In this document: piece by piece, positions 1 through 9,395 of the stretch
How positions within the stretch are numbered: position 1 is the stretch's first letter
Layout: each line of letters starts with the position of its first letter
DNA from: Ophiosphaerella korrae
Taxonomy: Eukaryota > Ascomycota > Dothideomycetes > Pleosporales > Phaeosphaeriaceae
DNA length: 64,000 bases
Assembly (NCBI GenBank): GCA_028456385.1
Contig: JALNQF010000083.1
Span: forward strand, 116,162 to 180,161
Reading direction: 5' to 3'
Position numbers and translations under genes: made by a program
The notes under the pieces: model-generated
Seen by the model: only the letters and a program-made list of their open reading frames with translations
The model's database searches: none
Told to the model about the DNA's origin: nothing

Positions 1-14
1 GACGACGCAGGCGG

Positions 15-3000
15 ATGTCGGACGCAATGTTTGATAGCGACGACTACGGCGACGAGTTTGACGACACCGAGTTCCTCACTGCTGCCACACACGTGGAGAA
101 GGAAAACACACCCGCATTCCAAGCATCGCCACGCCCTTCGAAGCGACGCAAGGTTAGCACCGGAAATGAGCAACCAGGCCCTACTCCGCGTACTAAACAG
201 CCAAAAGCTCGAGGACATCCGTTCGTCTCATCTGAAGATGAAGATGAAGATGAAGATGAGGCCGATTCTGTGACTGGTGATGCGCTCTTTGACAAGCGAA
301 CATCTTCCACTCGCAGCAAGACTATTCACCGAAACCACTATGAGGACGCTGAGGGCAGTGTGTCCCCTGCAAAGGAGACGACTGCCCAAAAGAGAAAGAA
401 TCGCATCCATGTCCCCACCACCAATCTGGAGATGAAAGATATGTTCTTCACGCAGCCCCCTCAAGAACACTCGCCACCTTGGAAGCCTCGTGGAGCGATA
501 TGGGCAAAGCAAACGAGCATTGGGGTCCACCGGCCCTCAAAGCCCAAGCAGACTGGCTTGGATGCAACCAAATCCATGTCTGTTCCTGGGATGCAATCCA
601 CCTCTGCAGAACCGATTATAGAGGCGCCAGGATCACCAAACAAGCAGGACTCATCTGTAAACCTTTATGATTCTCCCAAACTACCAGCTGTCAACAGCAA
701 AGCCGCTGTCTACGACTTTGAACAGGATCTTGCTGACTTACCGTCTGATGCCTTTGCATCTTCGTCATCTTCACCACACAAGCAGAACGGCGACGTCGTC
801 ATGCTCGAGACGCGCAGGCGGCCGATAGCAACGCAGACAAATCTACGACAAACAACGCTATTTGGAAAACAGAGTAGCAGCGACAATGTACCACCATCGC
901 AGGCGAACAAGCGATACAGTTTTGTAGCTGACCAGAAAAAAGAACCTCCCACTCACCATACCTTGGATCCCGAAGCGCTCAAGACTTGGGTGTACCCCAC
1001 CAACTTGGGAACGATACGTGACTATCAGTTCAATATTGTTCAAAAGGGCCTATTCAACAACCTACTAGTTGCCTTACCAACCGGTCTTGGAAAAACGTTT
1101 ATTGCAGCAACAATCATGCTTAACTGGTTCCGTTGGACAACAGACGCACAAATAGTGTTTATGGCTCCAACTAAGCCGCTTGTTGCTCAGCAGGTTTCTG
1201 CTTGCTACAATATCGCAGGAATTCCTCGATCAGCCACCACAATGCTGACAGGAGGTATTTCTCCTGCTCTAAGATCAGAAGAATGGAAAAGTAAAAGAGT
1301 ATTTTTCATGACACCTCAGACCTTGCTGAACGACTTGAAACAAGGATATGCCGATCCGAAGAAGGTTGTCCTGCTTGTAGTAGACGAGGCGCATCGTGCC
1401 ACCGGCGCTTATGCATACGTAGAGGTGGTCAGCTTTCTACGTCGCTTCAATCAGAGCTTCCGTGTCCTTGCTCTGACGGCTACTCCTGGTGCGGATATGG
1501 AGGCAGTCCAGAAGGTTATTGATGGACTGGACATTTCTCGAGTTGAAATTCGCACAGAGAACTCAATGGATATCTGCAGTTATGTGCATCAGCGGAAAAT
1601 CGAGAAACAAGTCTTTCAAAATAGCGACGAAATGGAGATGTGCATGGAGTTGTACAGTCAAGCCCTTCAGCCTTTGGTCAAGACGGTTGCTGGATTAAAC
1701 GCCTATTGGAGTACTGACCCCTTGGACTTGACCCCTTTCGGATGCCAGCAGGCAAGACAGAGATGGTTACAAGAAGCCGGCCGCAACGCAAATCAGGGAG
1801 TTAAGTCAACAGTCAATGCTGTATTCTCAATACTTGCGTCCATCTCGCAAGGAATGGACCTCCTCAAGTATCACGGCATCGGCCCATTCTACGTGAAGAT
1901 GAAGGAATTCAAGAAAGAAAGTGAGAAAACCAAATCTAAATACAAGAAGCAGATCCTAGAGAGTGACGCATTTAAAAAGCTCATGACGCAGCTTGACGGT
2001 TGGATCAAGGACGATAACTTTGTTGGGCATCCTAAGCTAGACTACCTACAAGAGGTGATTTTGGATCATTTTGTAAACTCTGACAATGAACAGAATAGTG
2101 AAGGTGCACCTCCTTCACAAACAAGAATCATGGTCTTCGCACACTTCCGCGACAGCGCCGAGGAGATTAGCCGCATTCTAAAAAGGCACGACCCAATGAT
2201 TCGCCCGCATGTGTTTGTAGGACAGTCTACCGGAAAGAACTCTGATGGGATGAGTCAAAAGGAGCAACTGGAAGTCATTGAGCAATTCAAGAATGGAAAA
2301 TTCAACACTCTCATTGCCACCTCCATTGGAGAAGAGGGACTTGATATTGGCGAAGTTGATCTTATCATTTGCTTCGATTCGAAAGCTTCACCTATTCGCA
2401 TGTTGCAGCGAATGGGACGAACTGGCCGAAAACGTCAGGGTAAGATTGTTATGCTGCAGATGCAAGGGAAGGAAGAGAATGATGCAAACAAGGCCAAAGA
2501 CAGCTACGAAAAAATGCAGGAGCTGATCGCTAATGGATCGCATTTTAATTTTCACGACGATATTTCACGCAGAATCCTACCATCAGATGCAAAACCTACG
2601 GTCGACCGTCGTGCGGTTGAAATCCCGTTAGAGAACTCGCAACAAGACTTTCTGCCGGAGCCGAAGAAGAGGGGTCGGTTAAAAAAGCCACCAAAGAAGT
2701 TCCATATGCCAGATGGTGTGTTGACTGGGTTTGTTACTGCGGGGCGAATGGATGAAGAGATTGCCCCTAAAAGTCGTGGAAGGAAAACAATGGCACGAGT
2801 CTACCCCAGCGAGGAGGTTGTTGCGACCCCACTACTCGAGTCAGTACTACTTGATGACGTTTCAACCAAAGATCTAGAGAGGCGCTTCCAAACTGTTTTC
2901 GACGATGATGATACCCCGATACTCGAGGATCTGGACTACAGCCGTCACTTGGAGCGTCAGCGAATTTTGTCTTTACCTCAGCTGTTGCGGGCGCCAGGAC

Positions 3001-3890
3001 GAGCGTCTCGTGCTTTTGTTCGCACGATGCAGAGAATGAACAACATGAATACCGAGCGACTAAACGCCTTCAAATCCAATCTGCACTGTTCTGATTGCGA
3101 ATTAGATGCGGAGAAAGACTTATTAGTATCAGACGCGGAATCAAAGCCCGTGATACCCGAAGACATGTGGGCTGATGACGATGATGATCCTGCACCTCCA
3201 GCCCTGTCAAAGCCAAAGGCAAAAGGCAAACCAGGTTCCAAACCTAAACCAAAGGATGTAACCAAGATGCCAGCTCCCAAAGGTCGCCCACGAAAGGCCG
3301 CAGTTACTGTAGAGACACCAATCCGTAAGCCTAGGGCGAAGAGCCCGAAGGCGCATACAGTGACGCCCAATTGGCGCGAGTCCGGCCTTGCACAAGAGGG
3401 CAGGTCATCGTCTCCACCGCCAACAGATCCTCGTTTCCATATTGCCTCGCAGGCAGATACTATCGGCTCCGATGACACCATTGGGATTGACGAAGTACAA
3501 GATACGCAAGCATATAAGCTGGATTCCGAACTTGCTAGTTTTATAGTCGAAGATGAGGAAGATGTCGATATTCCAGCATCAAGTCTTCCAAGCCTCGATC
3601 TAACTGGTATTGGGAAAAGCACGCAAGCGATAGTCAAAGCAGCTCAGCCCAGAAGGCCGCCGAGGGCTGAGAAAATATTCACAAGCGATGTAACAGATGA
3701 CGATGCCATCGTCAGTAGTGACAGCGACATAAAATCGCCCGATTTTAGGCCAGACCCTGATTTGGCCCGGGCCCGGAGGGCATTTTTTGTGGACTCTACC
3801 TCAGAGGAAGACGAGCCTGTACCTACTATCTCGAGGAAAAGGGCACGCCGAGTCATTAATGATGAAGACGACGACGAAGACGATGAATAG
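15..3890 (+). CDS. mph1: ATP-dependent DNA helicase Mph1 (FANCM-like)
   Basis: Single-exon gene of 1291 aa. Mph1/FANCM helicases are 3'-5' SF2 enzymes that dissociate D-loops and remodel stalled forks in the nucleus. Seen: an acidic N-terminus, Walker A GLGKT at residues 357-361, the DEAH box at 457-460, an LTATPG motif III about 30 residues later, and motif VI QRMGRTGRKRQG near residue 800. The long C-terminal tail is basic and acidic by turns and ends in an Asp/Glu run, as in fungal Mph1, and the length is in the family's upper range. The ATG at 15 fits the family start, a Met followed by an acidic D/E-rich stretch. Only 14 bases of upstream sequence are in the window, so the promoter is missing. 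It converges on the rhodanese-like gene, with about 75 bp between stop codons. Confidence 0.95.
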   Translation: MSDAMFDSDDYGDEFDDTEFLTAATHVEKENTPAFQASPRPSKRRKVSTGNEQPGPTPRTKQPKARGHPFVSSEDEDEDEDEADSVTGDALFDKRTSSTRSKTIHRNHYEDAEGSVSPAKETTAQKRKNRIHVPTTNLEMKDMFFTQPPQEHSPPWKPRGAIWAKQTSIGVHRPSKPKQTGLDATKSMSVPGMQSTSAEPIIEAPGSPNKQDSSVNLYDSPKLPAVNSKAAVYDFEQDLADLPSDAFASSSSSPHKQNGDVVMLETRRRPIATQTNLRQTTLFGKQSSSDNVPPSQANKRYSFVADQKKEPPTHHTLDPEALKTWVYPTNLGTIRDYQFNIVQKGLFNNLLVALPTGLGKTFIAATIMLNWFRWTTDAQIVFMAPTKPLVAQQVSACYNIAGIPRSATTMLTGGISPALRSEEWKSKRVFFMTPQTLLNDLKQGYADPKKVVLLVVDEAHRATGAYAYVEVVSFLRRFNQSFRVLALTATPGADMEAVQKVIDGLDISRVEIRTENSMDICSYVHQRKIEKQVFQNSDEMEMCMELYSQALQPLVKTVAGLNAYWSTDPLDLTPFGCQQARQRWLQEAGRNANQGVKSTVNAVFSILASISQGMDLLKYHGIGPFYVKMKEFKKESEKTKSKYKKQILESDAFKKLMTQLDGWIKDDNFVGHPKLDYLQEVILDHFVNSDNEQNSEGAPPSQTRIMVFAHFRDSAEEISRILKRHDPMIRPHVFVGQSTGKNSDGMSQKEQLEVIEQFKNGKFNTLIATSIGEEGLDIGEVDLIICFDSKASPIRMLQRMGRTGRKRQGKIVMLQMQGKEENDANKAKDSYEKMQELIANGSHFNFHDDISRRILPSDAKPTVDRRAVEIPLENSQQDFLPEPKKRGRLKKPPKKFHMPDGVLTGFVTAGRMDEEIAPKSRGRKTMARVYPSEEVVATPLLESVLLDDVSTKDLERRFQTVFDDDDTPILEDLDYSRHLERQRILSLPQLLRAPGRASRAFVRTMQRMNNMNTERLNAFKSNLHCSDCELDAEKDLLVSDAESKPVIPEDMWADDDDDPAPPALSKPKAKGKPGSKPKPKDVTKMPAPKGRPRKAAVTVETPIRKPRAKSPKAHTVTPNWRESGLAQEGRSSSPPPTDPRFHIASQADTIGSDDTIGIDEVQDTQAYKLDSELASFIVEDEEDVDIPASSLPSLDLTGIGKSTQAIVKAAQPRRPPRAEKIFTSDVTDDDAIVSSDSDIKSPDFRPDPDLARARRAFFVDSTSEEDEPVPTISRKRARRVINDEDDDEDDE

Positions 3891-3965
3891 AGGCTCTAGA
3901 AACGCTGCATACACCGTCAAACCTTCGCTTTGCGGGTATGCAGCGAGTAGAATTGGATTCCAAAA

Positions 3966-4562
3966 TCAGTCAAACTGCTTCCAATATTCAGGCTCGTATC
4001 CATCCATGTGCTCTGTGTATGAACTGCCGGCTTTGACCCAACCCTTGATGCCTCCACCGAGTGTCAACGACTGTATTTCACTGTCTCCCTTCTCGGCAAT
4101 ATAGTCTGCAAACCAACCTGAACAGCGCGGACCTCTGCCGTTGGAGGATCCTATCACTATGTCAGCCTACCAAGACAGGTACATAATTATGAACCACCTC
4201 GACTTGTGGTCATGGTACGATGTAAATGCTCACGCCATTTCTACACCACCCACCCAAAACCGATTGGTCAAGTTCTATTGAACACACCTACCACAATAAA
4301 AGGCAACCTTCTTCACGCCCGCCCTCTTGCACAGATCATACAACACGCCCCGATTTAGGTAGAAGGAATGCGCGGGCAGGTTGATGCTGCCTTTGATGGT
4401 ACCGCCCTCGTAGTCTGTGCGTCGCACGTCTACGATAAGCAGATAGGGCGATGACAGGTCTGGCAAGGCTTCCTCACGCGACAGAATGGGCGCCGTAGTG
4501 CGAGGGATAGGGAAGGCGTCCATCCAGCTGCCAGTGCCTCCTGATTTAGGGGCTTCGGCCAT
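3966..4562 (-). CDS. Rhodanese/Cdc25-like phosphatase domain protein (Ych1/Acr2 type)
   Basis: Two exons, 4562-4292 and 4150-3966, giving 151 aa. The intron (GTAGGT...TAG) falls inside the active-site loop, and joining the exons makes YCGSSNGRGPRC. Cys90-x5-Arg96 is the CX5R loop of Cdc25-like rhodanese phosphatases and Acr2-type arsenate reductases. The N-terminal half has the rhodanese hallmarks VDVRRTDYEGGTIKGSINLP. The start at 4562 (MAEAPK) is preferred; the same frame is open further upstream but looks non-coding. Family members act as small phosphatases or arsenate/thiosulfate-handling enzymes; which applies cannot be told from sequence. The gene is divergent from ERO1 and shares its 536-bp upstream region. 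Confidence 0.85.
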
Positions 4563-5098
4563 TTCCGCACAACAATGAAATGTACGGACTGTAGTGGCAA
4601 GCGTGTTTCGTCCGGTGTGTCGTTTGTGCTTTGCTGTGTAGTGGCGAGCCAACCGTTGGACGTTGGGACCTCAAGGTCAGCCCTACCGGGATCTGGTGAC
4701 GCTAGCGGCTATTCCCCTGCGCACCCTTTCTCTTGTACTGGCCACATTGCGATTTCATGACATGGCCCGATGAACATGTCATGACAATTTCGTTACCGAT
4801 GTTCTTTTAATATATCTGACTATATTCCCCCTCTCGACAATCACTACCGCTGGCCCTCTCTGCCTATTGCGCCTCGTGTTCTCCCCTCCTTCATTTACCT
4901 TGCAACTCGACTTCCGTTTTTGATCAAGTTTGACACACTCTGTCCTCTTTGACTACCCCACGCCGGCAGCCGGCAGTCGAGTTACCGAGACCTTTATATA
5001 GGTTGTATGAGAGCATGTAAGTGTCTCATTGCACATGCTCGCCGCAGACGTTTGCTGACTGGAGGACTACATAGACGAAACCACGCAGTTCCACCGAC
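4563..5098. promoter_or_regulatory. Shared divergent promoter, rhodanese-like gene / ERO1
   Basis: No gene is seen. The 536-bp stretch separates two divergent starts. It holds a perfect 10-bp inverted repeat at 4755-4784, a pyrimidine-rich stretch at about 4820-4900 and a TATA-like TTTATATA around 4992-5000, about 100 bp before the ERO1 ATG. An upstream ATG at 5007 and a GT...AG pair (5017-5074) with a GCTGAC branch-like motif could form a leader intron, but the TATA position argues against this. Confidence 0.6.
4755..4784. repeat. Perfect inverted repeat, operator-like (10-bp arms, 10-bp spacer)
   Basis: TCATGACATG at 4755-4764 is mirrored exactly by CATGTCATGA at 4775-4784. The 10-bp spacer puts the arm centres 20 bp apart, about two DNA turns. 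Each arm also contains the palindrome TCATGA. It lies 193 bp from the rhodanese-like start and 315 bp from the ERO1 start. A dimeric transcription factor site is the natural reading, but no known factor is assigned. Confidence 0.6.
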
Positions 5099-7032
5099 AT
5101 GCGCACAGCGGCGCAAGTCTTCTACCTAGCAGTCTTCTCGCTGCTGGGTAGTGTACATGCTGCTAGTAATGCTGCGCCTTCAAAATCTAAGAGTTCTCCA
5201 CCAAACGTCTGTGATGTAAGCAAGAAATCATCGAAATCACCCGCGCAGCAACAAAGCCCACATACTAAAACTGAATACCAGCTGGAACCTGGTGCGATAG
5301 TATCAGACGCTTGCGCAAGTTACAGCACCCTCGAACAACTTAACGAAGCCGTACACCCCTACCTACATTCGATTACGCAGAACACCGACTTCTTTTCACA
5401 CTACCGGTTGAGCCTGTACAGCAAGAAATGCCCGTTTTGGGATGATGAGAATGGCATGTGTGGGAATGTGGCATGTGCGGTGAACACTCTAGAAAACGAG
5501 GAGGATATACCGCTGGTTTGGCGCGCAAAGGAGCTTGGAAAGCTTGAGGGCCCGACAGCGCAGCATCCGGGAAAGAAGCAACAAAGAGAAGCAAGGAAAC
5601 GGCCACTACGTGGAGGTCTGGGAGAGGATGTAGACGAGAGTTGCGTGGTGGAATATGACGACGAATGCGACGACCGTGATTACTGTGTACCTGAGGATGA
5701 GTCGGCAACAGCGAAGGGAGACTATGTATCGCTTGTGGACAATCCAGAACGGTTCACAGGATATGCTGGAGTTGGCGCCCAGCAGGTCTGGGAAGCTATA
5801 TACCGTGAGAACTGCTTCAGCAAGCCTCCGAAGTTCTCAAAATCAAATGGACAACCTGCGCCGGGATTATCTCCATTTGGCTATTTTGGAAACCAGCAGC
5901 AAATGCTTGCGGCGAACCAATTACGAAATGTTATCAAAGAGCAAGGTGTTCAGCAAAAGGTTCAATCAGCCATTGCACATGGTACTGCAGTCGCGCGTCT
6001 AGATCCTGTTGAATTTGACGATACCTGCCTAGAGAAGCGCGTCTTCCACCGTGTTGTGTCGGGAATGCACGCTTCTATATCAACACATTTATGCTGGGAC
6101 TATCTGAACCAGACTACAGGCCAATGGAGTCCCAATCTGGCCTGCTACGAGCAACGCCTACATAACTATCCTGAGCGTATTTCGAACATATACTTCAACT
6201 ACGCCTTGATTATGCGCGCCGTAGGCAAGATCAAGCAACATATCTCTGATTACTCCTTCTGTTCAGAGGACCCCGAACAAGACTTGCGCACAAAGAACTC
6301 TGTTTTGCGCCTCGCCTCTGCGCTTCCTGCAGGCCCCGAAATCTTCGACGAGACAGTCATGTTCCAAGACCCCGACACAATCGCCCTGAAGGAAGATTTC
6401 CGCCAACGATTCCGGAACGTAAGCAGGATCATGGACTGCGTCGGCTGCGACAAGTGCCGCCTCTGGGGCAAAGTGCAAACAAACGGCTACGGCACCGCCC
6501 TCAAAGTCCTCTTCGAATTCGACGAAAAAGACTCCTCCAAAGACCCCCCCCTCCGCCGCACCGAGCTCGTCGCCCTCATCAACACTATGGACCGCCTCTC
6601 CCACTCGCTCTCCGCAATCAAGGAATTCCGCCGCATGCTCGACGCCCGCGATGGCGGCGCTAAGTACCCACCCCCAGCCCCTGAGCCCTCAAAACAGGTC
6701 CTCAAAACTAAACTCGCGCTCGAAGATGCGATGCCCGGGGACGACGCTGTCCCGGACTTTAGACGCGATTGGGACTCGTCCAATATGTCGGTTATGGACG
6801 AAGTCATGGCCGAGTTTCACCTTGTTAAACGCACGTTTTTTTACGTCCTCTGGCAGTGGACGCAGCTTCCTGGGCGCTTGTAAGTTTCTTCTCCCGTGTG
6901 TGAGAGCGCGACTAACATTTTAGCACCCGCATTTTCATCATGGAATTAGGCCGCTTGTATGACTGGTGGATGGGCGTCGTGCCGGGCCCGCGCAGCTGGG
7001 AAATTCGCATTCCGACACGGGACGAATTGTAG
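5099..7032 (+). CDS. ERO1: Endoplasmic reticulum oxidoreductin 1 (Ero1)
   Basis: Exons 5099-6879 and 6924-7032, 629 aa. Ero1 is the FAD sulfhydryl oxidase that re-oxidises protein disulfide isomerase in the ER lumen. Seen: an N-terminal signal peptide of about 22 residues (hydrophobic core FYLAVFSLLG), the shuttle-cysteine region CPFWDDENGMC (Cys111, Cys121) followed by Cys126, and the active-site motif CVGCDKC (Cys447, Cys450, Cys453). The last intron is 44 nt with a clear ACTAAC branch point. After splicing the protein ends in TRDEL, an HDEL/KDEL-type ER retrieval signal. It is divergent from the rhodanese-like gene and is followed at once by a 15-bp tandem repeat. Confidence 0.95.
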
Positions 7033-7050
7033 CGATGTGACATGAGCATT

Positions 7051-7092
7051 TGGCGTTGGTATGGGTGGCGTTGGTATGGGTGGCGTTGGTGT
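7051..7092 (+). repeat. 15-bp tandem repeat just after ERO1
   Basis: TGGCGTTGGTATGGG is present at 7051-7065 and 7066-7080, followed by a 12-base partial copy that diverges near its end. It starts 18 bp past the ERO1 stop and so lies in the likely 3' UTR. Confidence 0.85.
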
Positions 7093-9395
7093 GCAATTCA
7101 ATTAGATACTGTAGAACTACATGCATAGCAACTTCCGCATCGTCGAACTTTTTCTCGACGTCATTTCTTCACATAGTTGTATACAGAGAAGCATCTCGGC
7201 CCGACATCCACGCATCCACAGCTTCCGATTCGATACCAGACACAAGCCTTCACCCAAGCCATGCGCCTGTTTTCGACACCTTCTGCTTCCGGTATGTTGG
7301 GGGCTAGATAAGCTCTGCTGGGCGGGCGCGGAGCCACTTGCCGTTTCACAGCGGGTTAGGGTGCGGAGATGAGGGCGCCTGATTTCGATACTTGCTTGAT
7401 GGGGAAGGTTTGGTGTGGTGTGGTCGTTGGATTGCAAGTATGGCGTGTGCGGAGAATGTTTGTGGAATGGGCGAGGTTTCTGTTTAGGAAGTGATGGTAC
7501 GCTACCGGTAGGTATGCAGTGTTGACTGACTGGAAAACTGCCTTTGGCGAATTGGTTGTGCATATTGATGTTAGTTGAGATGTCGTGAAACATCTCACAA
7601 TATAGTACGCTACACGAGTACGAGTTAAAACCGAGGCTTGCGGCTTGTATGCGCTAAATCAACGCCATAAATTGGATTCGTTTCTATAAGCATGTGTATT
7701 TAGTAGAATGCAGAGTCACCATGCTTAGTCACATTAGTCACATACTTGCAAACTATCCTTCGATACAGCGAGGTAATGGTCTAGAAATAAATTAATCTTT
7801 GAAGAGTTGTCGGTTGGAAACGTACCTAATGTTCATGGGAGACATCTGCGCCAAATTCCAGATAATTGTCTTGCAGATACGTCCTACATTCCAGGGTAAA
7901 TCACCAACACTTATTCCTCTTGATACGCTCGCGAATAGGGCGTTCCATCAACACGAATACACACGACTGGATAGGTATTCCTAAAAAGTGCTAGGCCTCT
8001 ATATACTTGCACCCCTTTGGGAACTCTCGAATCAATGCAGTGCTTCCACAATCTGCTAATACTGAGAATGTATTTACTTAGCATACCTCTAATCATCACC
8101 AACAGGCTACTAGCGGTTTGTCATACGATACGGCACGTAAAGGCCTTGTTTAATGGACCGAGCAGAAACAATGGCCAAGCCGTATCAAGGTAGTGTTCGA
8201 TCGGGTGTGCGTTCGAGCCACCTTTACCCTGTGTATCCCGAGATGAACATTGCAGTTCTTGGACTCGTCAACGAGTATTCGTAGGCCTGAACAACATCGA
8301 CGGATTCCTTGGGGCGGGGAATGCTCACGAGTCGTGAAGGCGTAAGTGGACTTGCTTTTCCTGCTGGTTGCATCCCGATGCCTTGGAACATACAACGACT
8401 GAGCCAATGGAGTTGATGCATGGCAAAGAGGTATTTCAATGAGGTAACAGGAGCCCGGGCTGTTCCTCAATTGAGATCGACTCATGCAGAGTTGCGTACT
8501 CGATCTAATCGGTATAGATCTCCTCATCGGCGCTGCTCGGTGGGTCCACCTGGCATGCAGAGAACTTTCTTTTTAGCCCGAAGTCCCATAGGCTGTATAA
8601 AACAACCTACGACCACTAGGGTAATGTCAATGTACCTTAGTTGTATAGCGATCAGTGAAACATCGGCGACATGATGCCGTGTATCCAGAACGTCTGTCAC
8701 CAAGACTGGCTCAGGTCACCACGCAGCAGACCTGATGCCCCACCACACCCTCAACACCCATCTGTACGCAAGCCATATCACAGCTGAACAGCCACAGCAG
8801 ATTACTAGCTTTGCTCGGCACAGTGTTGATCGATGCACAGGGCCAATTGGGAACGCCAAGATTCACGCTAGCGGGCTTTTCCGCAGCCACCACTACATCT
8901 TGACTACGCTCGTTCCTGTCGTCCTCCAGTGCCAACCGTGTTCAGCCTCTCTGCACCCATTCGCCAAATGCAAACATAATATCGTGCAGCCGATTGTCAA
9001 GTCCTCCATTCCGCTTACCAACAGTCTGCTTGACCGGCGGTCAGCCGGTCAGCTGGTCAAACAGGATGGGGCGCATTGGTTGTTGAGGGGGCCACAGCTG
9101 AACCAAGCCGCCTCTTCTGCAATACGCGGTGAGATGTATGCCAAAGAGATGAACGCTGCTGCCTTATTGCCTCCTATTGCGCTTCATGACCCAATGGAGC
9201 CTGCCTGCTGACGCCAATCCCTTGCTGTTCTGTGCCTCGTCGCCGCCGTTGCGATGGACTGCCCGTGCCTCAGCTCTGGTGCGAGGCTGCCCTTTTTAGT
9301 TCGCATACATCTAGCGCTCCTGATCCTTCTAATTCTCGTTCCTTTTTCTCCTCATATACACCTGTTGGTTTTGTGATTCTCACCTAAATTCATCA
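7093..9395. other. Intergenic region, ERO1 to DUF2235 gene
   Basis: About 2.3 kb with no convincing gene. Open frames here (the longest on + at 8735-9211) show no recognisable domain, no plausible splice partners and poor composition. A hairpin-capable inverted repeat lies at 9031-9051, and a pyrimidine-rich stretch at about 9290-9370 directly precedes the DUF2235 start, as is common before fungal genes. Confidence 0.55.
9031..9051. repeat. Short inverted repeat TGACCGGC-N5-GCCGGTCA
   Basis: Arms of 8 bp at 9031-9038 and 9044-9051 are perfect reverse complements around a 5-bp spacer. GGTCAGC also recurs as a direct repeat across 9039-9057. It lies about 345 bp upstream of the DUF2235 start. 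CGG/CCG half-sites of this kind are typical of zinc-cluster regulators, but the assignment is only inferred. Confidence 0.5.

Noticed and set aside
2978..3637. 219-codon frame antisense to MPH1
   Set aside because: Shadow of the low-complexity C-terminal tail of Mph1.
8735..9211. 158-codon open frame before the DUF2235 gene
   Set aside because: No domain, signal or splice partners; it runs through a repeat-rich promoter-like stretch.
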